13,654 bases of DNA from Flavobacteriales bacterium (GTDB taxonomy: Bacteria > Bacteroidota > Bacteroidia > Flavobacteriales > JADGDT01): the NCBI GenBank assembly GCA_023145275.1, contig JAGLEB010000165.1, positions 1 through 13,654 of the forward strand, written 5' to 3'. A program made the translations under genes and the position numbers. Position 1 is the first letter of the stretch. Every line of letters begins with the position of its first letter. The notes beneath the pieces are model-generated. The model was not told the origin of the DNA. It worked only from the letters and a program-made list of their open reading frames with translations, and did not search any database. Positions 1-7,904 of this stretch are shown one piece after another.

Positions 1-72
1 GTGCGTTCTTTAATTTAACTGTATTTATTTATAGTATTGATTCTCAGATGTCGTTCTTAAGTGCGAAACTTT

Positions 73-160
73 AGTAATTAATAAGCTAAGGTTAAAGGCA
101 AAAAGGTTGACAGGGTTACAAGTTCATAACCTTTTAACCCATTAAAATAACAGTAGAACT
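73..160 (-). repeat. Intergenic structured repeat, copy 1
   Basis: This is an 88-nt element nearly identical to 13482-13577, in the same orientation. It holds three inverted-repeat pairs: 89-96 with 133-140, 114-119 with 126-131 (6-nt loop), and an alternative pairing of 101-108 (AAAAGGTT) with 128-135 (AACCTTTT). It ends 2 nt before the stop codon of the minus-strand SLC12-like gene, so in that mRNA it forms the start of the 3' untranslated region. The alternative stem reads AAAAGGTT...AACCTTTTT on the minus strand and could act as a terminator. Placing it on the minus strand is an inference from which substitutions keep base pairing. No open reading frame lies inside it. Its copy number in the genome is unknown. 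Confidence 0.75.
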
Positions 161-162
161 GA

Positions 163-2400
163 TTAATTTAACTCTTTTTCATTTTGACTATTGACAAATA
201 GTATGTTAGCGAGTAGATTATAACCACTGAAAAAATCTTCTTTATTATTTATGTTTTCTTCTTTAAATTCTATCATTGTTAGGTCGGCTTCCATAGAGTG
301 CTTGTTAATCATCTTTTTTAGATTGCAAGTGTCTATACATTCTATAAATTCTATATTTGTTGGAGAAATGGGTAATCTCCTATTTAGAATTAGGCGATTC
401 AATCGTCGTATTTCTACATCTTTTTCACCTTGAAAAGTCGCAAAGATTTTTATTTTCCCATTTTTCCATTCTTTGTGTCCTAAGAAAATGTAGGCCAAAA
501 GAATCATTAGGCTCGATGTTTTGTGACTATCTACAGCCATCCAAATATGAATATTTTTGTTGAATCCGAATCGTCTATACGAAGTAGATAATATACAAAC
601 ATCAAAATTTGTTGAAATAGTTAGTGGATAAACTTCGTTAATTTTATCTAATTCGTCGATGTTTTCTCTGAAATATTCGAAAATCATCATGTTATGCCCT
701 TTGCCCGAAATGCTAGAAAGCTGGACCACTTGAGCTATTGCAGATGTATATGAAGGACTTACGATGGTGTCGATTACTACGTTAGAATCTGCACCTTTAT
801 TCATAGTTATTAGCTGTTTCATTGCTTTCTCAGCATCTTCGTGGGTGCTTTTATTCAAGAAACCTTTGATGTAATGAATGTACGTCCCAAAGCCATAACG
901 CATAGATATCCATCTCATTAAATCATATCCATCTCTCCTTTGAAAAGTGCTATCATCAACTAATACAGCGAATGGACGCCAATAATATTCAGGATTGTTA
1001 TAATTGTTTTTCTGAACAACTACCTGTAATTGTCGGCTAATTTGATATATAACTCCTCTAAAAAGTTTAACAAATCCAGATTTATCTTTGTTGTTATGAG
1101 ATATATAAATATAGATTATCCCCATGAATACTATTGATAATATTGCAAATGGAGTGTTCATCTTAAACATCAACCATATAGAGAATAAAGCTCCGGTTAA
1201 TGAAATGTACCAGTGCGATCGGAATGTTGGTCTAAATGATGGATCGGCCGAAAAATGTTCTAAAAATGAAATGCTATTCAGAGCTGCATATGTTGCCATA
1301 AAGAACATTGCAATTACTTCAGCAACAAAATTTATATCGCCTACTGCAACAAAGGTAAAAGCTATAACTATACTTATTATTGAAGCATTTATAGGCTCGT
1401 TATTTGATTTGCTTTCTTTCGAAACCCAAAAGTTAAGTCCATTTGATGGGAAAATTCTATCTATTCCTAATGCTTGAAGAGTTCGAGGCGCTATAATTAC
1501 TGATCCTATGGCCGACGAAAGAGCTGCGGCGCCTAATCCTATCGGTATTATTGGACCCCAAAGAGCAATTTCTCCCATAATAAGTTGGTCGGCAGCAAGA
1601 TCTTCGAGACTTGCAGAAGTAACTAATTTGTAGGCGACTAAAAGATAGACTATTATTCCTACTCCTGTTGCCCAAAGTGTGCCTTTTGGAATAGATTTTT
1701 TAGGGTCTTTTAAATCTCCAGATAACCCAAGTCCTGCAGCAATACCCGTGAAGGCTGGAAAAATAATGGTGAATACTCTAAAAAAAGAGTCGGGATCATC
1801 TATAGTGCTAACGAAATTCACCTCAGAATAATTTATATTAGAACCACCTAAAAAAAACATGATTAATGACAACACTAACAGCCCTACAATTCCATACAAA
1901 GCCTTCACTCCAATATTTGCACCTTTCGTGAGCATTAGTGTGCTTAAAAGTCCCATGGATACAAGGGCTACTATTGTTTTGTTATTGATATAAGGGATAA
2001 TGGGGCCTAATACATCAGCGTAGTTCTGACTTAGATATTCGGCAAATGGCATAAATGATTCGGCAAAGGCTATAATATAAAAAGCTACACTAATGGCTTG
2101 GGATAGAAATAGTGCTATACCTATTGCAGCACCAATATTAAGACCAAACGACCGGGAGATAATGTAGTATGCTCCCCCTCCTTCAACTTTCTGATTTGTT
2201 GCTATTTCTGCTACTGCCATTGCAGTAGGTATTGTTACCAGGTGGCCTAGTAATATTATTGCCACGGTTCCGAGAAAGCCTGTATGAGCAACTGCATATC
2301 CAAAGCGTAAGAAAAGTATAGCACCAAGAATAGTAGATATTGCAGTTGTAAAAACTGGTCCAGTACCTAGTGTTGCTTTACTTTTTATTTTATGATCCAT
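163..2400 (-). CDS. SLC12-like cation-chloride cotransporter (APC superfamily permease)
   Basis: A 745-residue inner-membrane transporter with an APC-fold N-terminal half (about residues 12-435, roughly 12 hydrophobic segments) and a soluble alpha/beta C-terminal domain (about 470-745), the architecture of SLC12 cotransporters. Family landmarks are TILGAILFLR in TM1 (23-32), GGAYYIISRS (75-84), Y108 in TM3, FPAFTGI (214-220) and SGDLKDPKKSIPKG (227-240) in and after TM6, and LSSAIGS (294-300) in TM8. By alignment from memory to NKCC1, Y108, P215 and T218 match K+ site residues and the S295-S296 pair matches the Na+ site. The TRP region at YYWRPFAVLVDD (472-483) resembles the conserved start of the SLC12 cytoplasmic domain. 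It follows trkH by 8 nt, so the two are very likely co-transcribed. It moves ions, probably K+ and Cl-, possibly with Na+. A plain amino-acid permease is the alternative, but the C-terminal domain argues against it. Confidence 0.85.
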   Translation of the reverse strand: MDHKIKSKATLGTGPVFTTAISTILGAILFLRFGYAVAHTGFLGTVAIILLGHLVTIPTAMAVAEIATNQKVEGGGAYYIISRSFGLNIGAAIGIALFLSQAISVAFYIIAFAESFMPFAEYLSQNYADVLGPIIPYINNKTIVALVSMGLLSTLMLTKGANIGVKALYGIVGLLVLSLIMFFLGGSNINYSEVNFVSTIDDPDSFFRVFTIIFPAFTGIAAGLGLSGDLKDPKKSIPKGTLWATGVGIIVYLLVAYKLVTSASLEDLAADQLIMGEIALWGPIIPIGLGAAALSSAIGSVIIAPRTLQALGIDRIFPSNGLNFWVSKESKSNNEPINASIISIVIAFTFVAVGDINFVAEVIAMFFMATYAALNSISFLEHFSADPSFRPTFRSHWYISLTGALFSIWLMFKMNTPFAILSIVFMGIIYIYISHNNKDKSGFVKLFRGVIYQISRQLQVVVQKNNYNNPEYYWRPFAVLVDDSTFQRRDGYDLMRWISMRYGFGTYIHYIKGFLNKSTHEDAEKAMKQLITMNKGADSNVVIDTIVSPSYTSAIAQVVQLSSISGKGHNMMIFEYFRENIDELDKINEVYPLTISTNFDVCILSTSYRRFGFNKNIHIWMAVDSHKTSSLMILLAYIFLGHKEWKNGKIKIFATFQGEKDVEIRRLNRLILNRRLPISPTNIEFIECIDTCNLKKMINKHSMEADLTMIEFKEENINNKEDFFSGYNLLANILFVNSQNEKELN

Positions 2401-2408
2401 AATTGTTT

Positions 2409-4235
2409 TTATCCGATAATAATACTTGCTTTAGGGTATGTATATTGTGTAGATATTGTTCTTTTACTTAATGCGTACCCTAATGTAAGTAACCCAACTC
2501 TACCAACAAACATCGATGTCATAATCACAATTCTACCTGCAGTTGATAAATCGCCTGTAATACCTCTTGATAGGCCTACTGTTGCAAAAGCAGAAACTTC
2601 TTCGAAAACTAAATCCAATATAGAGATATTACTATCGGTTATAGTAAGTGCAAACACACTAATAAAAATTACAGAAACAGAAAATAAGAAAATTAGAAGT
2701 GCCTTGTTTACCGAATCAAAGCTGATGGTTTGCATATTGAGTTCGATGAATTTATTTCCACGTAGGGTTGAGTATGCCGACATGAAAAGTACTGTAAAAG
2801 TATTTGTTTTAATACCACCGCCGGTTGATGCTGGAGACGCTCCAATATACATTAGCATCAGCATGAAAATAGTCATTGGCACACTAATAGCTCCGATGTC
2901 AATAGTGTTAAATCCTGCCGTACGGGTTGTTACAGATTGGAAAAAGGCTGTTACAAACTGATCGGCTAAATTCATTCCTTTCAAAGTGTGTTGCTGTTCA
3001 AGAAAGAAATATGCAATAGTTCCAAGAACCAATAATACAAAAGAAGTGTATAAACCTATTTTAGAGTTTAAGGAGAATTTTTTCCAAGGTTTATCAATTA
3101 AATCTTTAATCTTAGCATAACTGAAAATCTCGTGTAGTACAGTGAATCCCATTCCTCCGAATATAATCAGAAAAGAAATAGTAAGTTGAAATAGTCGTTG
3201 CCCTTGAAGCCCCGTGTTATATAAACCATCAGGGAAAATTGAAAATCCTGCATTGTTGAATGCCGAAATAGAATGAAAAATAGAGTTGAATACTCGATCT
3301 CTAGAATTAGCAAAGTCAACATTGTCTCCCCAAACAAAAAATAGAATTACAGCTCCAGTTAATTCTATAATAAAAGAAAATAGGAATACTTTTCGCAGAA
3401 GAGTTTTACTCTCTCTGATACTTCCAATACTAAAATTATCTTGTAGTATTGCTTGATGTTTTATTCCGACATTTCGTCTAAGCATCAATGCAAAAAGAGT
3501 AGCAAACGATATGATGTTTAATCCACCAAGCTGTATTAGTAGAAGTATTACAAATTGACCTCGCACAGTAAAATATGTAGCAGTATCTACAACTGCTAAA
3601 CCTGTAACACACGATGCACTAATAGAAGTAAATAGAGCATCAAAATATGGCATTGGGTCGCTGCCAACAGTCATCTTTGGTAATATTAATAAGATAGATC
3701 CCAAAAATATCAGTCCTAAAAATGAAGACAAAAGGAGTAAAGGAGGAGAAAGATTAATTGTCGGTATTTTTAAACTTACACGTGCAATTTCAATAAATAA
3801 AAATGACAGAAAGAATAATTGTTCTACATAAGTTTTTAATTGAGAGGCCTCTCCTTGAAAGTTAAATTCATTGCCAATAAACTCGAAAATAGAAAGATTA
3901 AATAGTTGTAATATAAACGAAAAAAGTGCAATCAAAACTAATGTGAATTCTAACGGGGAGTTTTTTATGTATTGCCTAGGCTTAAAAGTATAGATGTAGC
4001 CCAACAAAAACTTTAATATTTGCAGTCCAATTAAAGTTTCGAATGAATACATCAAAAAAGTATCGAAAAATTCATTTTCAGGGAATCCGTGATATTGCAA
4101 ATATGAAAAAAATCCAGCTATAACCATGAATAGACTCCATTTATCCATAAACTTTTCTGCAGTATTTTTACTGTCGTAGAGCTTTATATTTACGTTCTCA
4201 CGAAAATGTTTGAATAAAAGTTTAATATTTATCAT
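2409..4235 (-). CDS. trkH: TrkH-family potassium uptake channel subunit
   Basis: A 608-residue K+-translocating membrane subunit of the Trk/Ktr/HKT superfamily. All four pore-loop selectivity filters are visible: CVTGLA (209-214), NAGFS (328-332), TAGFN (439-443) and TVGLS (552-556). SPASTGGGIKTNTF (467-480) is a further family hallmark, and R579 in GRVGLL fits the conserved arginine of the fourth repeat. The protein is about 120 residues longer than E. coli TrkH. The extra length is N-terminal, with about four hydrophobic segments (33-51, 56-84, 95-115, 136-154) before the first pore repeat near residue 165. Trk channels are normally gated by a cytosolic TrkA/KtrA nucleotide-binding protein; none is encoded in this window, so it must lie elsewhere. 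It is the first gene of the operon with the SLC12-like transporter. The ATG start is at 4233-4235. Confidence 0.93.
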   Translation of the reverse strand: MINIKLLFKHFRENVNIKLYDSKNTAEKFMDKWSLFMVIAGFFSYLQYHGFPENEFFDTFLMYSFETLIGLQILKFLLGYIYTFKPRQYIKNSPLEFTLVLIALFSFILQLFNLSIFEFIGNEFNFQGEASQLKTYVEQLFFLSFLFIEIARVSLKIPTINLSPPLLLLSSFLGLIFLGSILLILPKMTVGSDPMPYFDALFTSISASCVTGLAVVDTATYFTVRGQFVILLLIQLGGLNIISFATLFALMLRRNVGIKHQAILQDNFSIGSIRESKTLLRKVFLFSFIIELTGAVILFFVWGDNVDFANSRDRVFNSIFHSISAFNNAGFSIFPDGLYNTGLQGQRLFQLTISFLIIFGGMGFTVLHEIFSYAKIKDLIDKPWKKFSLNSKIGLYTSFVLLVLGTIAYFFLEQQHTLKGMNLADQFVTAFFQSVTTRTAGFNTIDIGAISVPMTIFMLMLMYIGASPASTGGGIKTNTFTVLFMSAYSTLRGNKFIELNMQTISFDSVNKALLIFLFSVSVIFISVFALTITDSNISILDLVFEEVSAFATVGLSRGITGDLSTAGRIVIMTSMFVGRVGLLTLGYALSKRTISTQYTYPKASIIIG

Positions 4236-4272
4236 ACGTTGATTAGGTCTTGCTTATTGAGCGTATAGTTTA

Positions 4273-4280
4273 TAAATATA
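4273..4280 (-). promoter_or_regulatory. Possible trkH -7 box
   Basis: On the minus strand this reads TATATTTA, matching the Bacteroidota -7 consensus TAnnTTTG except for the last base. A weak -33-like TTTA lies 20 nt upstream (4301-4304). It would give a leader of about 30 nt before the trkH ATG. Such AT-rich matches are common by chance. Confidence 0.3.
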
Positions 4281-4284
4281 ATAA

Positions 4285-4325
4285 ATTCATTATAAATGAA
4301 TAAAGATTTTACAGCATATAATGCT
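4285..4325. promoter_or_regulatory. Two dyads in the trkH/prfC divergent promoter region
   Basis: Two perfect inverted repeats sit side by side between the divergent trkH and prfC genes: ATTCATT-ATA-AATGAAT (4285-4301) and AGCAT-ATA-ATGCT (4313-4325). Both have the same 3-nt centre, and the centres are 26 nt apart. The first would lie in the spacer of the candidate trkH promoter, the second upstream of the prfC promoter. They could be binding sites for a dimeric regulator. This is inferred from symmetry and position only; short dyads also arise by chance in AT-rich DNA. Confidence 0.3.
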
Positions 4326-4353
4326 AGAGCGTAGTTACTAAATTTATTTGGAT

Positions 4354-4361
4354 TACCTTTG
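4354..4361 (+). promoter_or_regulatory. prfC promoter -7 box
   Basis: TACCTTTG is a perfect match to the Bacteroidota -7 consensus TAnnTTTG. It lies 23 nt upstream of the prfC ATG, predicting transcription start near 4366-4368 and a short leader of about 18 nt. No good -33 TTTG is seen at the expected spacing. Confidence 0.55.
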
Positions 4362-4384
4362 CTGCCGCAAAATACTAAAATGTT

Positions 4385-5977
4385 ATGGGATTTTTAGAAG
4401 AGATTGAGAGAAGAAGAACTTTTGGAATAATATCGCACCCCGATGCTGGTAAGACAACACTTACTGAGAAATTATTGCTTTTTGGAGGAGCAATTCAAGA
4501 AGCAGGAGCTGTAAAGTCGAATAAAATTAAAAAAGGTGCCGCTTCCGATTTTATGGAGATTGAGCGTCAGAGGGGTATTTCTGTTGCTACTTCAGTATTG
4601 GCATTTGAGTATAAAGGAAAAAAAATTAATATTCTAGATACACCAGGACACAAGGATTTTGCAGAAGATACATTCAGGACTCTTACTGCTGTAGATAGTG
4701 TTATAGTTGTGATCGACGTAGCAAAAGGGGTAGAGGAGCAAACTGAAAAACTTGTAAAAGTTTGTAGAATGAGAAACATACCAATGATGGTTTTCATAAA
4801 TAAACTTGATAGAGAAGGTAAGGACGCTTTTGGATTGTTGGACGAGATAGAACAGAAGCTTGGACTTTCAGTAGTACCTTTAAGCTGGCCAATTGGTATT
4901 GGCTCGGAATTAAGAGGTATTTATAATATTTGGGAGAAGAATGTAAATTTGTTTTCGGGACATAAAAAACAAGCGGTTGAAAAAACTGTTGAAATTAAAA
5001 ATATTGAAGACTCTAAGCTCGATGATCTTATTGGCGAAAGTTTTGCTGAAGAATTAAGAGAAGAGCTAGATCTAGTTAATGGAGTATACCCAGATTATAA
5101 TTACGATGAGTATTTGAAAGGGAAACTTCAGCCTGTTTTCTTTGGTTCTGCTTTGAATAATTTTGGTGTTCGTGAATTGTTAGATGCTTTTATTGAAATT
5201 GCACCAACACCGCAGCCTAAGAATTCGGAGGAAAGATTAGTAGATTCAAAAGAAAGTAAATTCACCGGTTTTGTATTTAAGATTCATGCTAATATGGATC
5301 CTAAGCACAGAGATAGATTAGCTTTTATTAAAATTGTATCTGGAATATTTAAAAGAAATACGCCATATCTACATGTTAGAAATGATAAAAAGATGAAATT
5401 TTCATCTCCAAACGCATTTTTTGCAGATAAGAAGGAAATTGTAGATGAGTCTTTCCCTGGAGATATTGTTGGCTTACATGATACAGGTAATTTTAAGATA
5501 GGCGATACATTAACAGAAGGCGAGAAGTTGCACTTTAAAGGTATTCCTGCCTTTTCTCCAGAACACTTCAGATATATTAACAATGCTGATCCTATGAAAT
5601 CTAAGCAGTTGTCTAAAGGGATAGACCAACTTATGGACGAGGGTGTTGCTCAGCTGTTTACCTTAGACCTTAATGGTAGAAAGGTTATTGGAACAGTGGG
5701 AGCGCTGCAATATGAAGTTATTCAATATCGTTTGGAGCACGAGTACACTGCAAAATGTACATATGAGCCTATTCAAGTACACAAAGCTTGTTGGGTAGAA
5801 GCAGAAGATGAATTCAGTGCCGAGTTTAAAGAGTTTAAAAGAGTAAAGCATCGCTATATGGCCAAAGATAAATTAGGGCAATTAGTGTTTTTAGCTGATT
5901 CGCCATTTACAATTCAGATGACTCAACAAAAATTTCCGACAGTGAAGTTGCACTTCACATCTGAGTGGAATGATTAA
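4385..5977 (+). CDS. prfC: Peptide chain release factor 3 (RF3)
   Basis: A 530-residue translational GTPase that removes RF1 or RF2 from the ribosome after peptide release, in the cytoplasm. The G domain is intact: P-loop HPDAGKTT (18-25), switch I RGISV (63-67), DTPGHKDF (85-92) and NKLD (139-142). The long insert between G1 and G2, containing SDFMEIERQRGISV, and the overall length of about 530 residues are typical of RF3 and distinguish it from EF-G (about 700) and TypA/LepA (about 600). The C-terminal RF3 domain, with RVKHRYMAKDKLGQLVF near residues 489-505, is present to the end. The ATG at 4385 leaves the expected short N-terminus before RRTFGIISHPDAGK. It has its own promoter and is transcribed alone, convergent with the ABC exporter gene. 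Confidence 0.97.
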   Translation: MGFLEEIERRRTFGIISHPDAGKTTLTEKLLLFGGAIQEAGAVKSNKIKKGAASDFMEIERQRGISVATSVLAFEYKGKKINILDTPGHKDFAEDTFRTLTAVDSVIVVIDVAKGVEEQTEKLVKVCRMRNIPMMVFINKLDREGKDAFGLLDEIEQKLGLSVVPLSWPIGIGSELRGIYNIWEKNVNLFSGHKKQAVEKTVEIKNIEDSKLDDLIGESFAEELREELDLVNGVYPDYNYDEYLKGKLQPVFFGSALNNFGVRELLDAFIEIAPTPQPKNSEERLVDSKESKFTGFVFKIHANMDPKHRDRLAFIKIVSGIFKRNTPYLHVRNDKKMKFSSPNAFFADKKEIVDESFPGDIVGLHDTGNFKIGDTLTEGEKLHFKGIPAFSPEHFRYINNADPMKSKQLSKGIDQLMDEGVAQLFTLDLNGRKVIGTVGALQYEVIQYRLEHEYTAKCTYEPIQVHKACWVEAEDEFSAEFKEFKRVKHRYMAKDKLGQLVFLADSPFTIQMTQQKFPTVKLHFTSEWND

Positions 5978-6035
5978 TGTAGCCCTTTGAGTTGAGGTAA
6001 TTGGTATTACTATTTATTGAGTAAAGGTTTCATAT

Positions 6036-6065
6036 TACCTTAAATCCATTTGCGGATTTAAGGTA
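6036..6065. terminator. Perfect 12-bp hairpin between convergent genes
   Basis: TACCTTAAATCC (6036-6047) and GGATTTAAGGTA (6054-6065) form a perfect 12-bp stem with a 6-nt loop. It lies 59 nt after the prfC stop and 79 nt after the end of the converging ABC exporter gene. Neither strand has a clean uridine tract behind it, so it may stabilise mRNA 3' ends or work with the hairpin next to it rather than terminate alone. Confidence 0.55.
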
Positions 6066-6068
6066 TTA

Positions 6069-6099
6069 GAAATAAGACAAAAACTCTTTGTTTTATTTC
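6069..6099 (+). terminator. A/U-rich hairpin, likely prfC terminator
   Basis: GAAATAAGACAAA (6069-6081) pairs with TTTGTTTTATTTC (6087-6099) across a 5-nt loop, giving a 13-bp stem. The single non-Watson-Crick position is a G-U pair on the plus-strand RNA and an A-C mismatch on the minus strand, so the structure favours prfC transcripts. The uridine-rich 3' arm replaces a separate U-tract. Confidence 0.5.
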
Positions 6100-6143
6100 A
6101 CGGAACTTCTACTTGATAAATGGTTATTTATTTAGTTAATAAA

Positions 6144-7901
6144 TCAGTTCTCTAGATCCTTATGGAACTGATGCTCATACAGTTTTTTATAGAAACCATT
6201 CTTTTCGAAAAGTTCTTTGTGCGTTCCTATTTCTACGATTCTACCTTTATCGATAACGATTATTTTTTCAGCCTTTCTGATTGTCGATAATCTATGAGCA
6301 ATAACTATACTAGTTCTATTTTGAGTGATTTTTTCGGTAGCTTTCTGAATTAATATTTCAGAATAAGTATCAACAGACGAAGTAGCCTCGTCTAGCACAA
6401 GAATACTTGGATCGCTAACGTAAGCACGTAGGAATGATAGTAATTGTCTTTGCCCAACAGATAGCATGGCACCGCGTTCTCTTACATTGTAATCATATTT
6501 ATTTGGTAGGCTGTCAATAAAGTCGTGTATTTCTATTTCTTTAGCTGCCTTAATAATCCTCTCTCTAGAGATATTATTCATTAAAGTAATATTGTTAATA
6601 ATGCTATCAGAGAAAAGAAAAACATCCTGAAGTACTACCGCTACGTGTTGTCTAAGACATTTTAAAGAATAATCTTCAATTTTTACCCCATCTATACTCA
6701 CTGATCCAGATGAATACTCATAGAAACGGTTAAGTATATTTATTATAGTCGATTTTCCTGCTCCTGTAGCTCCAACAATGGCAATCATTTGTCCTGGTTT
6801 TACCGAAAAAGAAATATCTTTTAAAATAGGGTGGTCTTTGTCATATTCAAACGAAACCTTGTCGAACACTATATGTCCCTTCATTTCTTTTGAACAATAG
6901 TCTCCATCTTTAGAAATATGTAATGCAGTATCGAAAATTGCAAAAACTCTTTCTGCCGAGACCATACCCATTTGTAGAATATTGAATTTGTCTGCTAATT
7001 GCCTTAAAGGTCTGAAGAGTAGTTGAATTAGGTTGATGTAAGCTATTAACTCTCCCAGTGTTACATCTTGCGTGGTCACAGTTTTAATTCCTCCGTACCA
7101 TACTACTAAACCAAGAGCTATAGACGACAGTAGCTCAGCAAAAGGAAAGAATATAGAGTAGTACCAAACCGATCGGACATGAGCTTTCCTATGTTGGCGA
7201 TTAATTTCTTTAAATTTTTCAAATTCTTGATCCTCTCTTGCAAATAGTTGAACTATCTTCATACCTGTGATATGTTCCTGCACAAAGGAGTTAAGCCTTG
7301 AAACTTGATTTCTTACATCTTGAAATGCTGACTTGATATTTTTTTGAAATATTCTTGTACCATAAGCCAATATTGGTAACACTGTAATTACTATTAGAGC
7401 AAGCTGCCAGTTAACATAAAACATTATAATCAGTACAACCAGCATTTTCATGACATCACTGATAATCATGAGTAAACCTTGTCCGAAAATTTCGGAAATA
7501 GTTTCAATATCAGAGACTACTCTTGTTACTAAAGTACCTATAGGGTTTTTATCGTAGTACTGCATTCTGAATGAAAGCATGTGTTTGTATAGCGAGTTCC
7601 TTATGTCTTTTATTATTTTCTGACCAAGCCAATTAGCCATATAAATATATCCGTATTGAATAAGAACTTCTACGGCAATAACTAAAAACATTAGGGTAAC
7701 TATGAGTACTAAACCATCATAATCTTTTAGCATTATGTGTTCATCAATTGCCGTTTTTGTAAGAAATGGTCTAATTGATGCAGTTATTGATATTACTACA
7801 GCAAAAAATAAGGCCAAATTAAATTGAAACTTGTACGCTTTTGCGTATTTCATTAGCCTCTTGAAGACTTTAATGTTGAATATTTGCTGTGTAGTACTCA
7901 A
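6144..7901 (-). CDS. ABC exporter, fused membrane and ATPase domains (MsbA/LmrA-like)
   Basis: A 585-residue half-transporter, probably acting as a homodimer in the inner membrane to export a lipid or hydrophobic compound; the substrate cannot be read from sequence. The type IV exporter membrane domain covers about residues 15-325 with six hydrophobic segments. The ATPase domain shows Walker A GATGAGKST (377-385), Q-loop Q425, signature LSVGQ (480-484, a common LSGGQ variant), Walker B ILVLDEA (500-506), D-loop SSVD (508-511) and H-loop H536, so it should be catalytically competent. The proposed start is TTG at 7899-7901, only 3 nt after the truA stop and in the same frame. The first ATG, at residue 17, would remove the IFNIKVFKRL stretch that homologues usually keep. 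Tight spacing implies translation coupled to truA. It ends facing prfC. Confidence 0.93.
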   Translation of the reverse strand: MSTTQQIFNIKVFKRLMKYAKAYKFQFNLALFFAVVISITASIRPFLTKTAIDEHIMLKDYDGLVLIVTLMFLVIAVEVLIQYGYIYMANWLGQKIIKDIRNSLYKHMLSFRMQYYDKNPIGTLVTRVVSDIETISEIFGQGLLMIISDVMKMLVVLIIMFYVNWQLALIVITVLPILAYGTRIFQKNIKSAFQDVRNQVSRLNSFVQEHITGMKIVQLFAREDQEFEKFKEINRQHRKAHVRSVWYYSIFFPFAELLSSIALGLVVWYGGIKTVTTQDVTLGELIAYINLIQLLFRPLRQLADKFNILQMGMVSAERVFAIFDTALHISKDGDYCSKEMKGHIVFDKVSFEYDKDHPILKDISFSVKPGQMIAIVGATGAGKSTIINILNRFYEYSSGSVSIDGVKIEDYSLKCLRQHVAVVLQDVFLFSDSIINNITLMNNISRERIIKAAKEIEIHDFIDSLPNKYDYNVRERGAMLSVGQRQLLSFLRAYVSDPSILVLDEATSSVDTYSEILIQKATEKITQNRTSIVIAHRLSTIRKAEKIIVIDKGRIVEIGTHKELFEKNGFYKKLYEHQFHKDLEN

Positions 7902-7904
7902 TTT

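Noticed and set aside
3..74. Partial plus-strand gene ending at 72-74
   Set aside because: A frame is open for 23 codons from the left edge, but this is expected by chance often enough and the residues match no family I recognise.
2392..2961. Plus-strand 189-codon open frame
   Set aside because: It lies wholly opposite the trkH 3' half, whose four selectivity filters prove the minus frame; the plus translation shows no family motif and is a shadow of membrane-protein codons.
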